NCBI GenBank assembly: GCA_050258035.1
Contig: JBLMYA010000082.1
Span: 12,462 to 76,461 of the forward strand
DNA length: 64,000 nt
Direction: 5' to 3'
Source of the DNA: DATBLE01 sp050258035
GTDB lineage: Bacteria; Actinomycetota; Thermoleophilia; Gaiellales; Gaiellaceae
Under the pieces are notes generated by a model, which had not been told where the DNA came from, made no database searches, and worked only from the letters and a program-made list of their open reading frames with translations. Positions 35,601-44,480 of this stretch are shown here, piece by piece. The first letter of the stretch is position 1, and each line of letters begins with the position of its first letter. Position numbers and translations under genes: made by a program.

Positions 35601-35780
35601 TCGTCGGTCGAGCGAGTGCTGGACGAACTCCTGGAGGGTCAGCTCGAAGATCTTGCGCCCGGTGGCCTGGAGGTCGAGGAGGCGGCGGGCGAGCTGCTAC
35701 CGCTGGAGGATATCGTCCTCTTCGCACTCGACGAGACGGCCCGTGTAGGACCGGGCGTGACCGACACCCCCACCCCTTAG
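32667..35780 (+). CDS. Ser/Thr protein kinase fused to NB-ARC/AAA NTPase and TPR repeats
   Basis: A 1037-residue signalling protein. Residues 15-275 are a PknB-type kinase with glycine loop VGRGGTG, catalytic Lys45 in CAALKTL, catalytic HRDVKPAN (139) and SDFGIAK (158-160). Residues about 305-580 are an AfsR/LuxR-type NTPase: Walker A GLGGMGKSR, Walker B MVLDGFE, PLAVELAAGRID. From about 640 onward helical repeats of the TPR type fill the C-terminus. No membrane segment or DNA-binding domain is seen, so it acts in the cytosol. A near relative is encoded at 56024-59119. The pairing suggests regulated oligomerisation coupled to phosphorylation. It ends overlapping the convergent cyclase gene by 4 nt. 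Confidence 0.9.
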   Translation: MPGYLELAVGSRLAGYEILRLVGRGGTGLVYEAEHLVLNRCAALKTLVPDLVDDAEFRERLTQESRLVAALDHPAVIPIYDAGESDGLLFVAMRFVRGTDLAELLARERSLDLETALGILEQVAGALDAAHARGLVHRDVKPANVLLEETTGRVYLSDFGIAKQTDAPGLTRTGYFLGTVDSAAPEQIQGLTVGPPADVYALGCTLYECLTGKTPFDRGTAVATLRAHLFDPPPPLPPELGLPDELDAVIARALAKEETERPQTCGELVQALREAAGIGHRTRAWTTLRRVTPANRAAMLPAETAPLFGRETELDRLDELLRGPNVRLITLTGLGGMGKSRLAVAAARTAADSYDEVVYVDLASVDEAEACGRALAEALCADYDGGPPIDALSTRFGGKRTLMVLDGFEGVLQAASLLAELLATCPQVVALVTSLAALRLREEQRFPVQPLPAPDPSLADDVDDLSQSAAVALFVDRARAVKPDFELTAENAPAVLAVCARVDGIPLAVELAAGRIDVLSSQALLAHLDHRLEFPAADTLGLPERQHTLRGAIDRTYELLAEPDRALFARLGVFAGGWSLDAAETIFSEPDGTGAGELINVFASLVDKGLVRKGEGIDGEPRFTMLDTVRDYAVERLDELGQLEDVRLRHAQRYVRVAETAEPELDGPGQLVWLARLEEDDENVSAALGWALDRNGDLDAGLRLAGALNRYWSIRGRVPAVRGWLEDALSQTDGRSDAVLAKARFACGCMASAQGDLPSATVHFERSLEIASSLGDARREAAAMAQLAALHLATGDAATAQSEAERALALADAGGDKVSASDACSVLADIAARKGDTEQAALYHERSLRLRRELGDRSLLAESLIRHARRGFGDREDGRIGALLQEGLDLSRRVGDTWMESVALCTQGALACVERDPADAGAKLAAALVIAHRRRDRRTTAECVLGLAAVAALTDDQHRAARLLGAARALRAATGAKRSSVERVLDELLEGQLEDLAPGGLEVEEAAGELLPLEDIVLFALDETARVGPGVTDTPTP

Positions 35781-38152
35781 GTCACGAGACGGACCTGCAG
35801 ACGTTCACGTGCGCCCTCGTCGCCGAGGCGCTCGGCGACGAGGAGCGCCCGACGCCACAGCTCGTCGGCTCTCGCAGTCGCCTCGAGAGCGGAGGCTCGC
35901 TCGGCCGCCTGCTCCAGGTAGAGGAGTCCCTTCTCGAGGGAGTTGCTGAGCGCGAAGTGGTGGGCGAGCACCTCGAGCCGATCGTCCGCGACAGGCCCCC
36001 AGAGGGCCTCGAACGCCTCGCCGACAGCCCCATGCAGCTCTCTCCTGCGGCTCGGCGGCAAGGTCGCGTAGGCCGTCTCGCGGAGCAACCCGTGCCTGAA
36101 CGCATACTCCTCGTCCGGAGGGCGGTCGTCCTCGTAGATGATCGCGGCGCGCAGCAGCACCGCGATCTCCTCCGAGACATCTCGGCCGGCCAGACGCTCG
36201 AGGACCGCAGGTGGGAACCGACGGCCGACGACTGCGGCGGTCTGCGCCAGATACCGCGCATCGCTCGGCAACTGGTCGATTCGAGCCAAGAGCACGCTCT
36301 CCAGCGTCGGAGTCAGCGGCGTCGGGATGGAAACCGTCGGAACCCATGTGCGCCGTCGCGGCTCGAGCAGACCCGAGGCGGTCGCGTTGAGCATCTCCTC
36401 CAGGTAGAGCGGGTTTCCCTCGGCCTCGGCCACGATCTCGTCGAGTATCGAGGAGTCGATACCGCGGGCAGAGGGCAGGCCGTCGAGAAGCGCGCGCGAT
36501 TCCTCGGCGGCCAGAGGAGCAAGGCCGATCTCGCCGAGGCGATGCGGGTAATCGGCCTGGATGCGCGTTCGTAGCTGCCAACCTTCGGTCTGGGGATCGG
36601 GGCGGAGCGTTCCGACGACGAGGAGCGGCTCCACCTCGGTCAGCTGGAGCAGCTCGCCGGCCAGCTCACACGTCGAGACGTCCGCCCGATGGAGATCTTC
36701 GAGCGCCAGGACGACCGGTCCTCGTTCGGCGAGGTTGCCGAGCCAGGCGCGGTAGGCGAGTCGCAACTCGACGCGAAGCTCGGTAGGCGCCTGCTGCGAC
36801 GACTCGGGGGAACCGGCACCGGGCGAGATGCCCAGGAGTCGGCCGAGCGGCGCCGCGGCGGCCAGGTCCAGGCCGGGAACGAGCTCGAGCTTCGCGCGTA
36901 CCTGGGTCGGTGCAGGGCCCGCCTGCTCGCTGTCCGTGATGCCGATCCAGTCCCGGAGGACCTGGATGAAGGGCCCGTAGAGGAGCCCGGTGCCGTACGA
37001 GAGGCACTGCCCTTCGAGCCAGGTCACTCGGTCGCCGGCTACCGCATGCAGTTCCGTGAGCAGCCGGGTCTTGCCGATGCCGGACTCCCCGACCAGGAGC
37101 AGGATCTGCCCCCGTCCGGCATCGAGTTCGTCGAGGACCCGCCGAAGGTGGTCGCGCTCCGCCTGCCGGCCGACCAGGCTCGTCGAGGGGGTCGGGCGCC
37201 CGGCAGTGAGCGTCCCCACGAGTCTCCAGGCGGCGAGCGGGCGGCTGCGTCCCTTCAGGCGCAGCTCGCCGAGCGGCTCGAGCGCGAAGCGGTGTATCAG
37301 CGCCCTCGCTGTTCCCTGACCGACGACGATCGTTCCGGGATCTGCCGCCGCCTGAAGGCGCGCGGCAACGTTCGTGGTGTCTCCGACAGAGACCGCCTGC
37401 GGCTCGGCCGCCCCGACGAGGCCCACCGCCACCGTTCCGGTGTTGATGCCGACTCGAACGCCGAGCGTCGCAATTCCTCGAGTCCTTCGCACTTCCTCCG
37501 CGTAGCCGCGGACGGCGTCGAGGATGGCCAGACCGGCGCGGGCGGCGCGCTCGGGGTCGTCCTCGTGGGCGAGCGGAACACCGAAGAACGCTGCGACGCC
37601 GTCGCCCATGTACGCCTGGACGTTGCCGCCGAACCGCTCGATCTCCCGGCTCATACGGGTCACGCACTCGCCGATCACCGCCTTCACGTCGTGCGGAGCG
37701 AGCTGTTCGCCCAGGGCCGTGGATCCGACGAGATCGGCGAAGAGGGCAGTCACGGTGCGGAGCTCGTCCCCGCTGGTGGGGAGCCAGCCGCCGGGCGGTG
37801 CGCCCGGAGGGTCGCGCACGTCCGCGAACGGCGACGGAGCCGAAATAGTCGCGCGCTCAGCCTCGGTCTCCGCCTCGACCCGTGCCACGGTGTTGCCGAG
37901 GCGGATGAGATCACCCGGGCGGAGGGAGCGCGCCGCTGAGAGCCGCTCGCCGTTGACCCACGTGCCGTTAAGCGAGCCGAGGTCTTCGATCTCGAGATTC
38001 GGAGGGTAGCTTCGGATGACGGCGTGGCGACGTGAGATCAGCGGGTCCTCGATCGTGACGTCCGCGTTCGCACGGCCGAGGACGGCTTCGTGTGGCTCCA
38101 GGAAGAGGCGCCGCCCTGCGAGCGGACCCTCGGTGAGCAGAAGCGAGGGCAC
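35777..38152 (-). CDS. FHA domain - adenylate/guanylate cyclase - AAA NTPase fusion
   Basis: A 791-residue protein. Residues about 5-100 are an FHA domain (VLGRANADV, ISRRHAVIR, LGSLNGTWVNG). Residues 120-310 are a class III nucleotide cyclase: FADLVGSTALGEQ and YMGDGVAAFFG give the two metal Asp residues, and GDTTNVAARLQ gives the transition-state Asn/Arg, so it looks active. The rest is an NTPase (Walker A VGESGIGKTRLL, Walker B VVLALEDLHRAD) with helical repeats. GTG 38152 is the best start, 17 nt after the kinase stop, so the upstream transmembrane kinase and this FHA protein are probably one operon: a writer and a reader. Cyclic nucleotide output could reach the cNMP-binding protein encoded 3 kb away. 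Confidence 0.88.
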   Translation of the reverse strand: MPSLLLTEGPLAGRRLFLEPHEAVLGRANADVTIEDPLISRRHAVIRSYPPNLEIEDLGSLNGTWVNGERLSAARSLRPGDLIRLGNTVARVEAETEAERATISAPSPFADVRDPPGAPPGGWLPTSGDELRTVTALFADLVGSTALGEQLAPHDVKAVIGECVTRMSREIERFGGNVQAYMGDGVAAFFGVPLAHEDDPERAARAGLAILDAVRGYAEEVRRTRGIATLGVRVGINTGTVAVGLVGAAEPQAVSVGDTTNVAARLQAAADPGTIVVGQGTARALIHRFALEPLGELRLKGRSRPLAAWRLVGTLTAGRPTPSTSLVGRQAERDHLRRVLDELDAGRGQILLLVGESGIGKTRLLTELHAVAGDRVTWLEGQCLSYGTGLLYGPFIQVLRDWIGITDSEQAGPAPTQVRAKLELVPGLDLAAAAPLGRLLGISPGAGSPESSQQAPTELRVELRLAYRAWLGNLAERGPVVLALEDLHRADVSTCELAGELLQLTEVEPLLVVGTLRPDPQTEGWQLRTRIQADYPHRLGEIGLAPLAAEESRALLDGLPSARGIDSSILDEIVAEAEGNPLYLEEMLNATASGLLEPRRRTWVPTVSIPTPLTPTLESVLLARIDQLPSDARYLAQTAAVVGRRFPPAVLERLAGRDVSEEIAVLLRAAIIYEDDRPPDEEYAFRHGLLRETAYATLPPSRRRELHGAVGEAFEALWGPVADDRLEVLAHHFALSNSLEKGLLYLEQAAERASALEATARADELWRRALLVAERLGDEGARERLQVRLVT

Positions 38153-38169
38153 GCGAGGGGCCTCGGCGG

Positions 38170-39930
38170 CTAGGACTTCGGGACGAGCTTCTGGATGGTC
38201 GCCAGGCACGCCTCCGTGGAGGCCTTCGGGCGGCATTTGCCGATCGCGTCGTTGACCGCGCTCCACCAGCTCTTGAACGTGGTCGGGTCGCGTCCGGGCT
38301 CCTTCGCAATTCCGACCATGTCCACGTGGTCTTCCGAGCCGAGCTTCTCGTGCGTCCAGACGATGACGAACCGGCCCTTTGCATCGAGGAAGCACTCCCG
38401 ACGGCCACCCTGCTTGCCGGTCGGATGGAACCACTCTCGCTCGCCGAGGATCGTTCCGCAGCGAGCCGCCTTGAGACCCTGCTCTGCCCGTTCGTACCCC
38501 TTCTCGAGCAGCTGGGCGTTCGGGTAGAAGTCCAGGCGTAGCTCGTCGGGGTAGTCGGTCGGCGCGCTCGGCGGCGGCTCGCAGATGTCCGTCTCGACGG
38601 CATTCTGAGTCGGAACGTCGAGCGTCTTGCAGGAGTGCGCGATCTCCGTCGGCGCCAGCACCGAAAGCAGGTTGCCCGCCGCCGCTGTCCCGGCGGGCGT
38701 GCTCCCGGTCCCCGTGCCGGTCGTCCCGGTGCCGGCAGCCTTGTCGCTGCTGCCGCCACCACCGCCCGTGGCGACGATGATCAGAGCGACCGCAAGCCCG
38801 ATCGCCGCCGCCGTGGCGAGACCCGTAGCAATCAGGGCCGGTCGACGGCGCAGTCCCGATCGAGCAGGCGGAGTCGCAGTCGCCGCCGACGCGTCGGACG
38901 GATGATCGGCTCGAGCGGCCGGCTCCCCCGCCGTCGTCGCGGCCGCAGCGGCGGCACCCGGGCCTGCTTCTGTCGCGGGTGCGTCGGCTCCCGCCTGGGT
39001 TGCGGCGGCGCCCGCTTCGGTTGCGGCGGCTGATGCCAGCATGGTCGCCGGCGCACTCGCGGTCGGATGCACGGCGGACGCGGGAACGCCGGCAAGGGCA
39101 TCCCGGAGCGCACCTGCGAGCTCCTTGGGGCCCGGGTAACGATCGTCTCTCGACTTCGCCATCGCCTTTCCGACGACCTCGTCGAGCTCGGCCGGGAGAT
39201 CAGGGCGCCGCTCCGAGACGCTTGGGGGGGGCTCGAGCAGGTGGGCGTACATGAGGGCGACCTCGGAGTCCTTGTCGTACGCCGTCGTGCCGGTCAGGCA
39301 TTCGTAGACGACGCATCCGAGCGAGTAGACGTCCGCCCGCGCATCGAGGTCCGTTCCCTCTATCTGCTCCGGTGCCGAGTATTCGGCGGTACCGACGAAG
39401 ACACCCGTCTTCGTCAGGCCGGGTGCCGCGACCTGCTTCGCGACGCCGAAGTCGGACAGATACACGTGGTCCGCTTCGCCGCGTGCCTCGCCGGGGTCGA
39501 CGAGGATGTTGGCAGGCTTCACGTCACGGTGAATGAGCCCGCGGGCGTGGGCTGCGGCGAGAGCGTTCGCGGTCTGGTCGACGATCGAGATCAGCCGCTG
39601 CGACTCGAGCGGCCCCTGCTTGAGGAGCGCCCGGAGGTCGGAGCCGTCCACATAGCGCATCGCGATGAAGAAGACGCCCTCCGACTCGGCCGCTTCGTAG
39701 ATCGGGATGATGTTCGGGTGATCGAGGCTTGCCGCGAGCCGCGACTCCCGCATGAACCGCTCACGAAACGCCTCGTCCTCACCGAGCTGAGGTGAGAGCA
39801 GCTTCAGCGCCACCTTCCGCTCGAGCATGATGTGCTCGGCCTGGTAGACGATGCTCATGCCGCCGTGGCCGAGGAGGGAATCGAGGCGGTATCCGGCGAA
39901 CTCGGTCCCGATATGGGGAATCCAACTCAC
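38170..39930 (-). CDS. Transmembrane Ser/Thr protein kinase with six-cysteine ectodomain
   Basis: A 586-residue receptor-like kinase. Residues 14-275 are the kinase (GHGGMS loop, Lys43 in VALKLL, HRDVKPAN with Asp136, SDFGVAK 160-162, GTAEYSAPEQ). Residues 285-360 are a long Ala/Thr-rich linker, 366-387 one membrane segment (LIATGLATAAAIGLAVALIIV) and 390-586 an extracytoplasmic domain with six cysteines (three possible disulfides), unlike the PASTA sensors of PknB. The ligand is unknown. GTG 39930 starts five bases after a TAATAG box, so the message is probably leaderless. It is followed by the FHA-cyclase gene after 17 nt and divergent from an FAD protein gene. Confidence 0.9.
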   Translation of the reverse strand: MSWIPHIGTEFAGYRLDSLLGHGGMSIVYQAEHIMLERKVALKLLSPQLGEDEAFRERFMRESRLAASLDHPNIIPIYEAAESEGVFFIAMRYVDGSDLRALLKQGPLESQRLISIVDQTANALAAAHARGLIHRDVKPANILVDPGEARGEADHVYLSDFGVAKQVAAPGLTKTGVFVGTAEYSAPEQIEGTDLDARADVYSLGCVVYECLTGTTAYDKDSEVALMYAHLLEPPPSVSERRPDLPAELDEVVGKAMAKSRDDRYPGPKELAGALRDALAGVPASAVHPTASAPATMLASAAATEAGAAATQAGADAPATEAGPGAAAAAATTAGEPAARADHPSDASAATATPPARSGLRRRPALIATGLATAAAIGLAVALIIVATGGGGGSSDKAAGTGTTGTGTGSTPAGTAAAGNLLSVLAPTEIAHSCKTLDVPTQNAVETDICEPPPSAPTDYPDELRLDFYPNAQLLEKGYERAEQGLKAARCGTILGEREWFHPTGKQGGRRECFLDAKGRFVIVWTHEKLGSEDHVDMVGIAKEPGRDPTTFKSWWSAVNDAIGKCRPKASTEACLATIQKLVPKS

Positions 39931-39935
39931 GCGGC

Positions 39936-39941
39936 CTATTA
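39936..39941 (-). promoter_or_regulatory. -10 box of transmembrane kinase gene
   Basis: On the minus strand TAATAG lies five bases before the GTG start at 39930, the leaderless spacing. AGGAGG occurs about 18 nt upstream of the GTG, too far for a normal ribosome site. Confidence 0.45.
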
Positions 39942-40026
39942 CACCACTCCTCCTGCCGAAACTCCATACGGAGGGTCGATCGCCGTTGCGGTTGCGGGAT
40001 CACGCGGCGCGTGGTGTTCTACCCTG

Positions 40027-41427
40027 GTGGACAGCGTCGGCTGCGCCCCGGTCGTCGGCGCTCACGAGTACGGGGTTGTCTTTTGCGGCGGCGGCCCGGC
40101 GGCCACGGGGGTCATCGTCTGCGCCGCACAGGACGGCCGTCTCGACGAGCTGCTCGAGCGCGGCGTCGTAATCGTCGAACAGGGCGAGTCACTCGCCGCG
40201 GGCAGCATCGGCCACTACAGGATCACCGGCAACACGCCCGCCGTCAGCTTCGTCCGCTGGCTCGGGGCTCCCGAGGCTCCTGACCTCTTCGAGGCGGTGG
40301 CCGCCGATCCGGCAACGAAGGCGCTCCGCCGGAGAGGTTCGAGGTACCCGCCGCTCCACCTCGTCGGCTCGTACCTCGAACGCCTCGGCATAGCCCTGCA
40401 GGAGGCCCTCGAGTCGCACCAGGAGTGCGCGGTCGCCTTTCGGACCACCGTACGGAGCGTCCGACTCCTCGCGGGGGGCGGCGTCCGCGTCACGGCGGAG
40501 CCCGTCGCCGACTCCGCCGGGGTGTTCAGCATCACCGCCGCGCGGGCGGTCATCGCGATGGGCGGCTGCGAACCGCCGGGCCTGGAGACGCTCAGCCTGC
40601 TCCCCGGGCTCACGCTCGACGAGTACAGGGGCAAGCTCTGCCACGCGTCCGCCCTCATCGACGACCGGCTCGGCGTGCCGGCGCACCTCGTGGAAGCGGT
40701 TCGCGAAACAGGCTCGGCCGTCGTCGTTGGCGGCTCGCACAGCGCCTGGTCGGCCGCCTGGCTGCTCCTCCACGACGCGGCGTTCCGCGGCTCAGGCGGC
40801 AAGCCGCCCAGAGTGACGGTCTTGCACCGAAGTCCTTTGCTCTTCTTCTACACGTCCGCGCCGGAGGCGAGAGCAGCCGGATACGACTTCGACGACGTGC
40901 TCGACGTCTGCCCGTCCAGCGGCAACGTGTACCGCTACGGCGGGTTGCGCGCGCCGGAACCGCGCGCGCTCGCGCTCGCGACCGTCGGGCCCGGTTCGAG
41001 GAAGCCGCCGGTACGGACTCTCCACCTCGTCGACCAGCCGGAGGTCAGGGTCGACGTGCGCCGGTCCCTCGATGCGGCCGGGCTCGTCGTCGCCGCTGTC
41101 GGCTATCACCCCCGCCTGCCCGAGCTGCTCTGGGACGAGGGCCGCCGGCTCGAGCCCGCCGTGTCCGACACCGGTCTCATGGTCACGCCGGAAGCGGAGC
41201 TCATCACCGCCGAAGGGACAGTCGTGCCCGAGATTCTCGTCTACGGGCTGGGAGCCGGCCTCGCCGCCGGCTCGGGCCTTCCGTGCGAGCCTTCGTATGA
41301 GGGGCGCTTCGATGCCGTACGCCTCTACCAGAGCGAGGTCGGTCGGATCGTCCTCCGTTCCGTGCTCGGGGACCGGCCGCCGCCGGCCGTGCTCCGAACC
41401 GGCGCCGACGTGGCCGGCTACTCGTAG
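40027..41427 (+). CDS. FAD/NAD(P)-binding oxidoreductase, unknown substrate
   Basis: A 466-residue flavoprotein-like protein. The dinucleotide motif VVFCGGGPAATGVIVCAA starts near residue 15, then LLERGVVIVEQGESLAAGSIGHYRITGNTP resembles FAD/NAD(P)-binding proteins with a Ser/Asn-rich second motif. A late segment SAVVVGGSHSAWSAAWLLL could hold NAD(P). Homologues of this shape are uncharacterised monooxygenase-like proteins. Start: the frame continues upstream to 39913, but sequence there reads like the divergent promoter, so GTG 40027 is preferred (uncertain). It converges on the giant PIG-L gene, the two stop regions overlapping by 10 nt. Confidence 0.75.
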   Translation: MDSVGCAPVVGAHEYGVVFCGGGPAATGVIVCAAQDGRLDELLERGVVIVEQGESLAAGSIGHYRITGNTPAVSFVRWLGAPEAPDLFEAVAADPATKALRRRGSRYPPLHLVGSYLERLGIALQEALESHQECAVAFRTTVRSVRLLAGGGVRVTAEPVADSAGVFSITAARAVIAMGGCEPPGLETLSLLPGLTLDEYRGKLCHASALIDDRLGVPAHLVEAVRETGSAVVVGGSHSAWSAAWLLLHDAAFRGSGGKPPRVTVLHRSPLLFFYTSAPEARAAGYDFDDVLDVCPSSGNVYRYGGLRAPEPRALALATVGPGSRKPPVRTLHLVDQPEVRVDVRRSLDAAGLVVAAVGYHPRLPELLWDEGRRLEPAVSDTGLMVTPEAELITAEGTVVPEILVYGLGAGLAAGSGLPCEPSYEGRFDAVRLYQSEVGRIVLRSVLGDRPPPAVLRTGADVAGYS

Positions 41428-44400
41428 ACCCTGGCGAGCGGGCCGCCCTCGACCGCTGGGGGCGCCGCCTCCAGCGCCGCGGACAATCGTCGCGCGAGCA
41501 GGCGGATCATGCGCTCGCCGATGTCCGGCTCCTCGCGCAGCAAGCCCAGGAAGTCGTCTGAGCGGACGACGAAGAGGTGAGTCCGGCCGCGGGCCCTCAG
41601 CGACGCCTTGCGCCTCAAGCCGGTGAAGGCTGCCAGCTCGCCGATCGGCTCGCCGCGCTCGCAGCTCCCGATCAGCTGTTCTTGATCACCCTGCAACACG
41701 TCGAGGCCGCCGGCCTCGACCACGTAGAACTCAGCGCCCTCCTCGCCCTCGTGGAAGACGTACTCGCCGTCGCCGAGCCACAGCTCGTCCGTGATCTCCG
41801 CCACGCGGTGGAGGTCATGCTCGTCGAGCGGCTCGAAGATCGAGACGTCCTGAAGATGCTCCATGCGTCGCCGTACCCGCCCTTCGGGAAGCGCCAGGAG
41901 ATTGCTGAACAGGCGGAACCCGCCCTGAACGCCGGCGGCGAGCTGCCGGAAGATCGTGTAGCCGCAGTAGATGTAGGTTCCTCGTCCGTAGCTTGCGACC
42001 AGCAGCCCGCCCAGCTTCTCGGATTCGCCGGGGTCGGCGCACGCGAGGAGTGGCTCGTAGTGGTCGTCCCATTCGCCGAAGAAGTACATCCCGCGGTCCC
42101 GGACCCAGCCTGAGAAGTCGTCCGCACCGATCGTGTTCGGGAAGTTGAAGAGAACGTGGTCCGGCTGCAGGATGCGGACGGGCGCCGTTTCGAAGGTGAC
42201 CCGATCGTGGGGCTCGCTGTACCGGAAGGGGAAGGGCGTCGCGCTCATGTGCCCATGGGCGTAGCCCTGGTACTGCACTAGGAGCGTGCCGCCCGCGTGG
42301 ACGTAGGCGAGCAGCCGCCGGGCGGCCCTCCGGAGCGCGTCGCGGACCAGAAACGCGTTCGGCCCGATCACGATCGTGTCGTAGATGCCGAGCTCTGCGT
42401 GGGTCAGTGCGTCGTCGCTCAGCGAATCCACCGACAGACCGAGGCTGCCGAGCAACTGCGGCAGATCGTCGCCGGTGCCCGTGACGTAGCCGTACCTGCC
42501 TTCGTGGACGTTCACGTCGATCACGTCGACCTCGATGACCGATGGCCTCGCGATGAACTGCTTGCGGATGCACGTTCCGTCGTCGGGCTCGCCGCCGAGG
42601 CCCGGGGCGGTCTGCATGACGGCGGTCATCGAGGCCTCGTAGAGCCGCTCGGAGCATCGGATTCCGAAGCGGATCGCGTGTGCTCCCGGCGCAGCGTGCG
42701 GCGGGACGGTGACCGAGACGGCGATCCGGTCGGCGTCTCCGGCCTGCTTGAAGCTCACGTCGGCGTTCGCCGGCTCCACGCCCCAGCCCTCTGGAACCTG
42801 AACCTCGAATGCACCTGTGATCGGCGCGTTCAGGTCGTGCGCACGCATCGCGACGCTCAGCTCCAGCACCTGTGGGACGTCGCGGAGCCGCAGCATCCGG
42901 CGGGTGTCACTCGGCGTGAGAGAGATCGGCGGCAGGATTGCCGGCGCGAGCTCCCGATACCCGCCGGCGAAGAACTCCGGATGCAGAACCGGACGGAGGA
43001 TCTCGAGCGTGTTCTCGCCCAGGCCGACGGTGCAGGTCAGCTCGATCAAGGGCGGGTCGAACGGCAGCCCGGCATGCGCCGCGTCGTTCCATTCGTACGA
43101 GTACTCGTTGGGGGGTGTGCGCAACCAGTACGGGGACGAGAGTTCGGCGTCGGGCGGTGCGGTCACCTCGAACTCCGCCGCGAGCGGGTCGTCGGAACCG
43201 TCGGCTCGGCGGACGTCGGCGCCCTCGAGATTGACGCAGGGAGTGAATTCCACGCGGGCCGGCATCTCGGGGCCGAAGTTCCAGAGCCGGCACTTGACGC
43301 GGCCGGAGTCACCAGGCGTGAGGTGGGCGCGATCGAGCGAAGCGTCGAGTCGAAGACCGAGACAACCTGCGGCCGCGTCCTGTGCGTCGAAGCGCTTCCG
43401 GCTCAGGTACCTCCCCAGTGCAGCATGCGCAGACGCACTCAGCCCGAGGCCGCCGAGAGCGGTCTCGAGTTCGCCGAGGTGCCGAACCAACTCGAGTAGC
43501 TCGCCTGTGACGCGCCAGGGTTCCTCGAGTCGGAAGCCTGTGGCTGCCGTTCCGGCGACCGCCTCGATCTCCTCGAGCCGGTGCCGAAGCTCGGCGGCTC
43601 CGCCACCCGGATAGTCCGCGAGACCGCTCAGAGTGGGATCGATGCCCTCGAACAGCCCGATCGAGCCGGACAGGTCCAAGCCGGGCGCGACGTCGGCCAG
43701 TCGAAAGTAGAGGTAGTAGTCGCCGGGGGTCGGCACGCTCGCGGCGCCCTGGGTCAGGTGCTCGTTCAGCGCCAGTGCGCCCTGCTCCTGGAACGTGAGC
43801 CTGGCGACGGGGTCGAACCCACCCGTGTTCACGCGGAGGCACCCCGCCTGCTCGAGATCCGGCCGCAACACCCCGAGCTCGACCTTCTCGCCCGGCTGCC
43901 AGTCCTTCATCATGCTCTGGTACAGCTTGCGAGGCTGCCACGGAGGGAGTCCGATCCGCTCGAACTCCGAGAAGCGCCGTCCGTCCCCGGCAGCGACGAA
44001 GGCCTCCTTGACCGCCGTCCCGACCGCCGCGTGGTGGCCGTGGCCGTCCGACGCGTCTCCCCGCCAGCGCGAGACGACGATCTGAGGTTGCACCATCCGG
44101 ATCGCCCGGACGAGCTCGCCGACGAGGCGCGCCGCGCCCCACTTCTCGAGCGCCTCGTCGCCGTTCTTGCTGAAGTCGTAGTCGCAGAACGGCCCGAAGA
44201 GACACTCGCCTCCGTCCAGCTCCCGCGCCGCCAGCGACTCCCAGGTCCGGAACACGCCGAGGTCGGCGCCGGTGTAGGGGGCGATGCGGCTCTGCCCTCC
44301 CTCCCCGCGCGTGGCAGACCAGTAGACCGCTCGGGAGCCGTGGTGACGGGTGAGCAGTGCGAGCAGGCCGTTCTCCTCGTCGTCCGGATGGGCGCCGACG

Positions 44401-44480
44401 ATCAGGACGTTCGCCGCGACCGGCAGGCTTCGCAGCCGGTAGACGAGATCGGTGCCCGTCCGGTGGTGCTCGTCAGGCAC
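41418..44480 (-). CDS. Giant PIG-L deacetylase with beta domains, ThuA-like domain and cyclic-nucleotide-binding domain
   Basis: A 1020-residue multidomain protein. Residues 20-260 are a PIG-L (LmbE) zinc deacetylase: VGAHPDDEE (His31, Asp33, Asp34) and SDGHGHHAAVG (His147/His150). Residues about 370-620 are beta-sandwich sequence (NEW3-like). Residues about 630-870 have a Rossmann-like trefoil with IYDTIVIGPNAFL and YVHAGGTLLVQYQG, as in ThuA/glutamine-amidotransferase-like domains. From about 873 to 1005 is a CRP-type cNMP-binding domain (VFHEGEEGAEFYVVEAG, GEPIGELAAFTGLRRKAS with the phosphate-binding Arg and Ser). PIG-L members make or cleave N-acetylglucosaminyl thiols (BshB, MshB, Bca). 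The start overlaps the MT-BshC stop by 8 nt, so it belongs to the thiol operon; an amidase for thiol conjugates is a reasonable guess. Confidence 0.85.
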   Translation of the reverse strand: MPDEHHRTGTDLVYRLRSLPVAANVLIVGAHPDDEENGLLALLTRHHGSRAVYWSATRGEGGQSRIAPYTGADLGVFRTWESLAARELDGGECLFGPFCDYDFSKNGDEALEKWGAARLVGELVRAIRMVQPQIVVSRWRGDASDGHGHHAAVGTAVKEAFVAAGDGRRFSEFERIGLPPWQPRKLYQSMMKDWQPGEKVELGVLRPDLEQAGCLRVNTGGFDPVARLTFQEQGALALNEHLTQGAASVPTPGDYYLYFRLADVAPGLDLSGSIGLFEGIDPTLSGLADYPGGGAAELRHRLEEIEAVAGTAATGFRLEEPWRVTGELLELVRHLGELETALGGLGLSASAHAALGRYLSRKRFDAQDAAAGCLGLRLDASLDRAHLTPGDSGRVKCRLWNFGPEMPARVEFTPCVNLEGADVRRADGSDDPLAAEFEVTAPPDAELSSPYWLRTPPNEYSYEWNDAAHAGLPFDPPLIELTCTVGLGENTLEILRPVLHPEFFAGGYRELAPAILPPISLTPSDTRRMLRLRDVPQVLELSVAMRAHDLNAPITGAFEVQVPEGWGVEPANADVSFKQAGDADRIAVSVTVPPHAAPGAHAIRFGIRCSERLYEASMTAVMQTAPGLGGEPDDGTCIRKQFIARPSVIEVDVIDVNVHEGRYGYVTGTGDDLPQLLGSLGLSVDSLSDDALTHAELGIYDTIVIGPNAFLVRDALRRAARRLLAYVHAGGTLLVQYQGYAHGHMSATPFPFRYSEPHDRVTFETAPVRILQPDHVLFNFPNTIGADDFSGWVRDRGMYFFGEWDDHYEPLLACADPGESEKLGGLLVASYGRGTYIYCGYTIFRQLAAGVQGGFRLFSNLLALPEGRVRRRMEHLQDVSIFEPLDEHDLHRVAEITDELWLGDGEYVFHEGEEGAEFYVVEAGGLDVLQGDQEQLIGSCERGEPIGELAAFTGLRRKASLRARGRTHLFVVRSDDFLGLLREEPDIGERMIRLLARRLSAALEAAPPAVEGGPLARVYE

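Noticed and set aside
35777..35780. Overlap of the two convergent stop codons (TTAG) as a regulatory device
   Set aside because: Such overlaps are common in compact genomes and there is no structure around it that suggests more.
39913..40026. ATG 39913 as start of the FAD/NAD(P)-binding protein
   Set aside because: It would overlap the divergent kinase start and promoter, and the encoded stretch is not protein-like; GTG 40027 preferred, with uncertainty.
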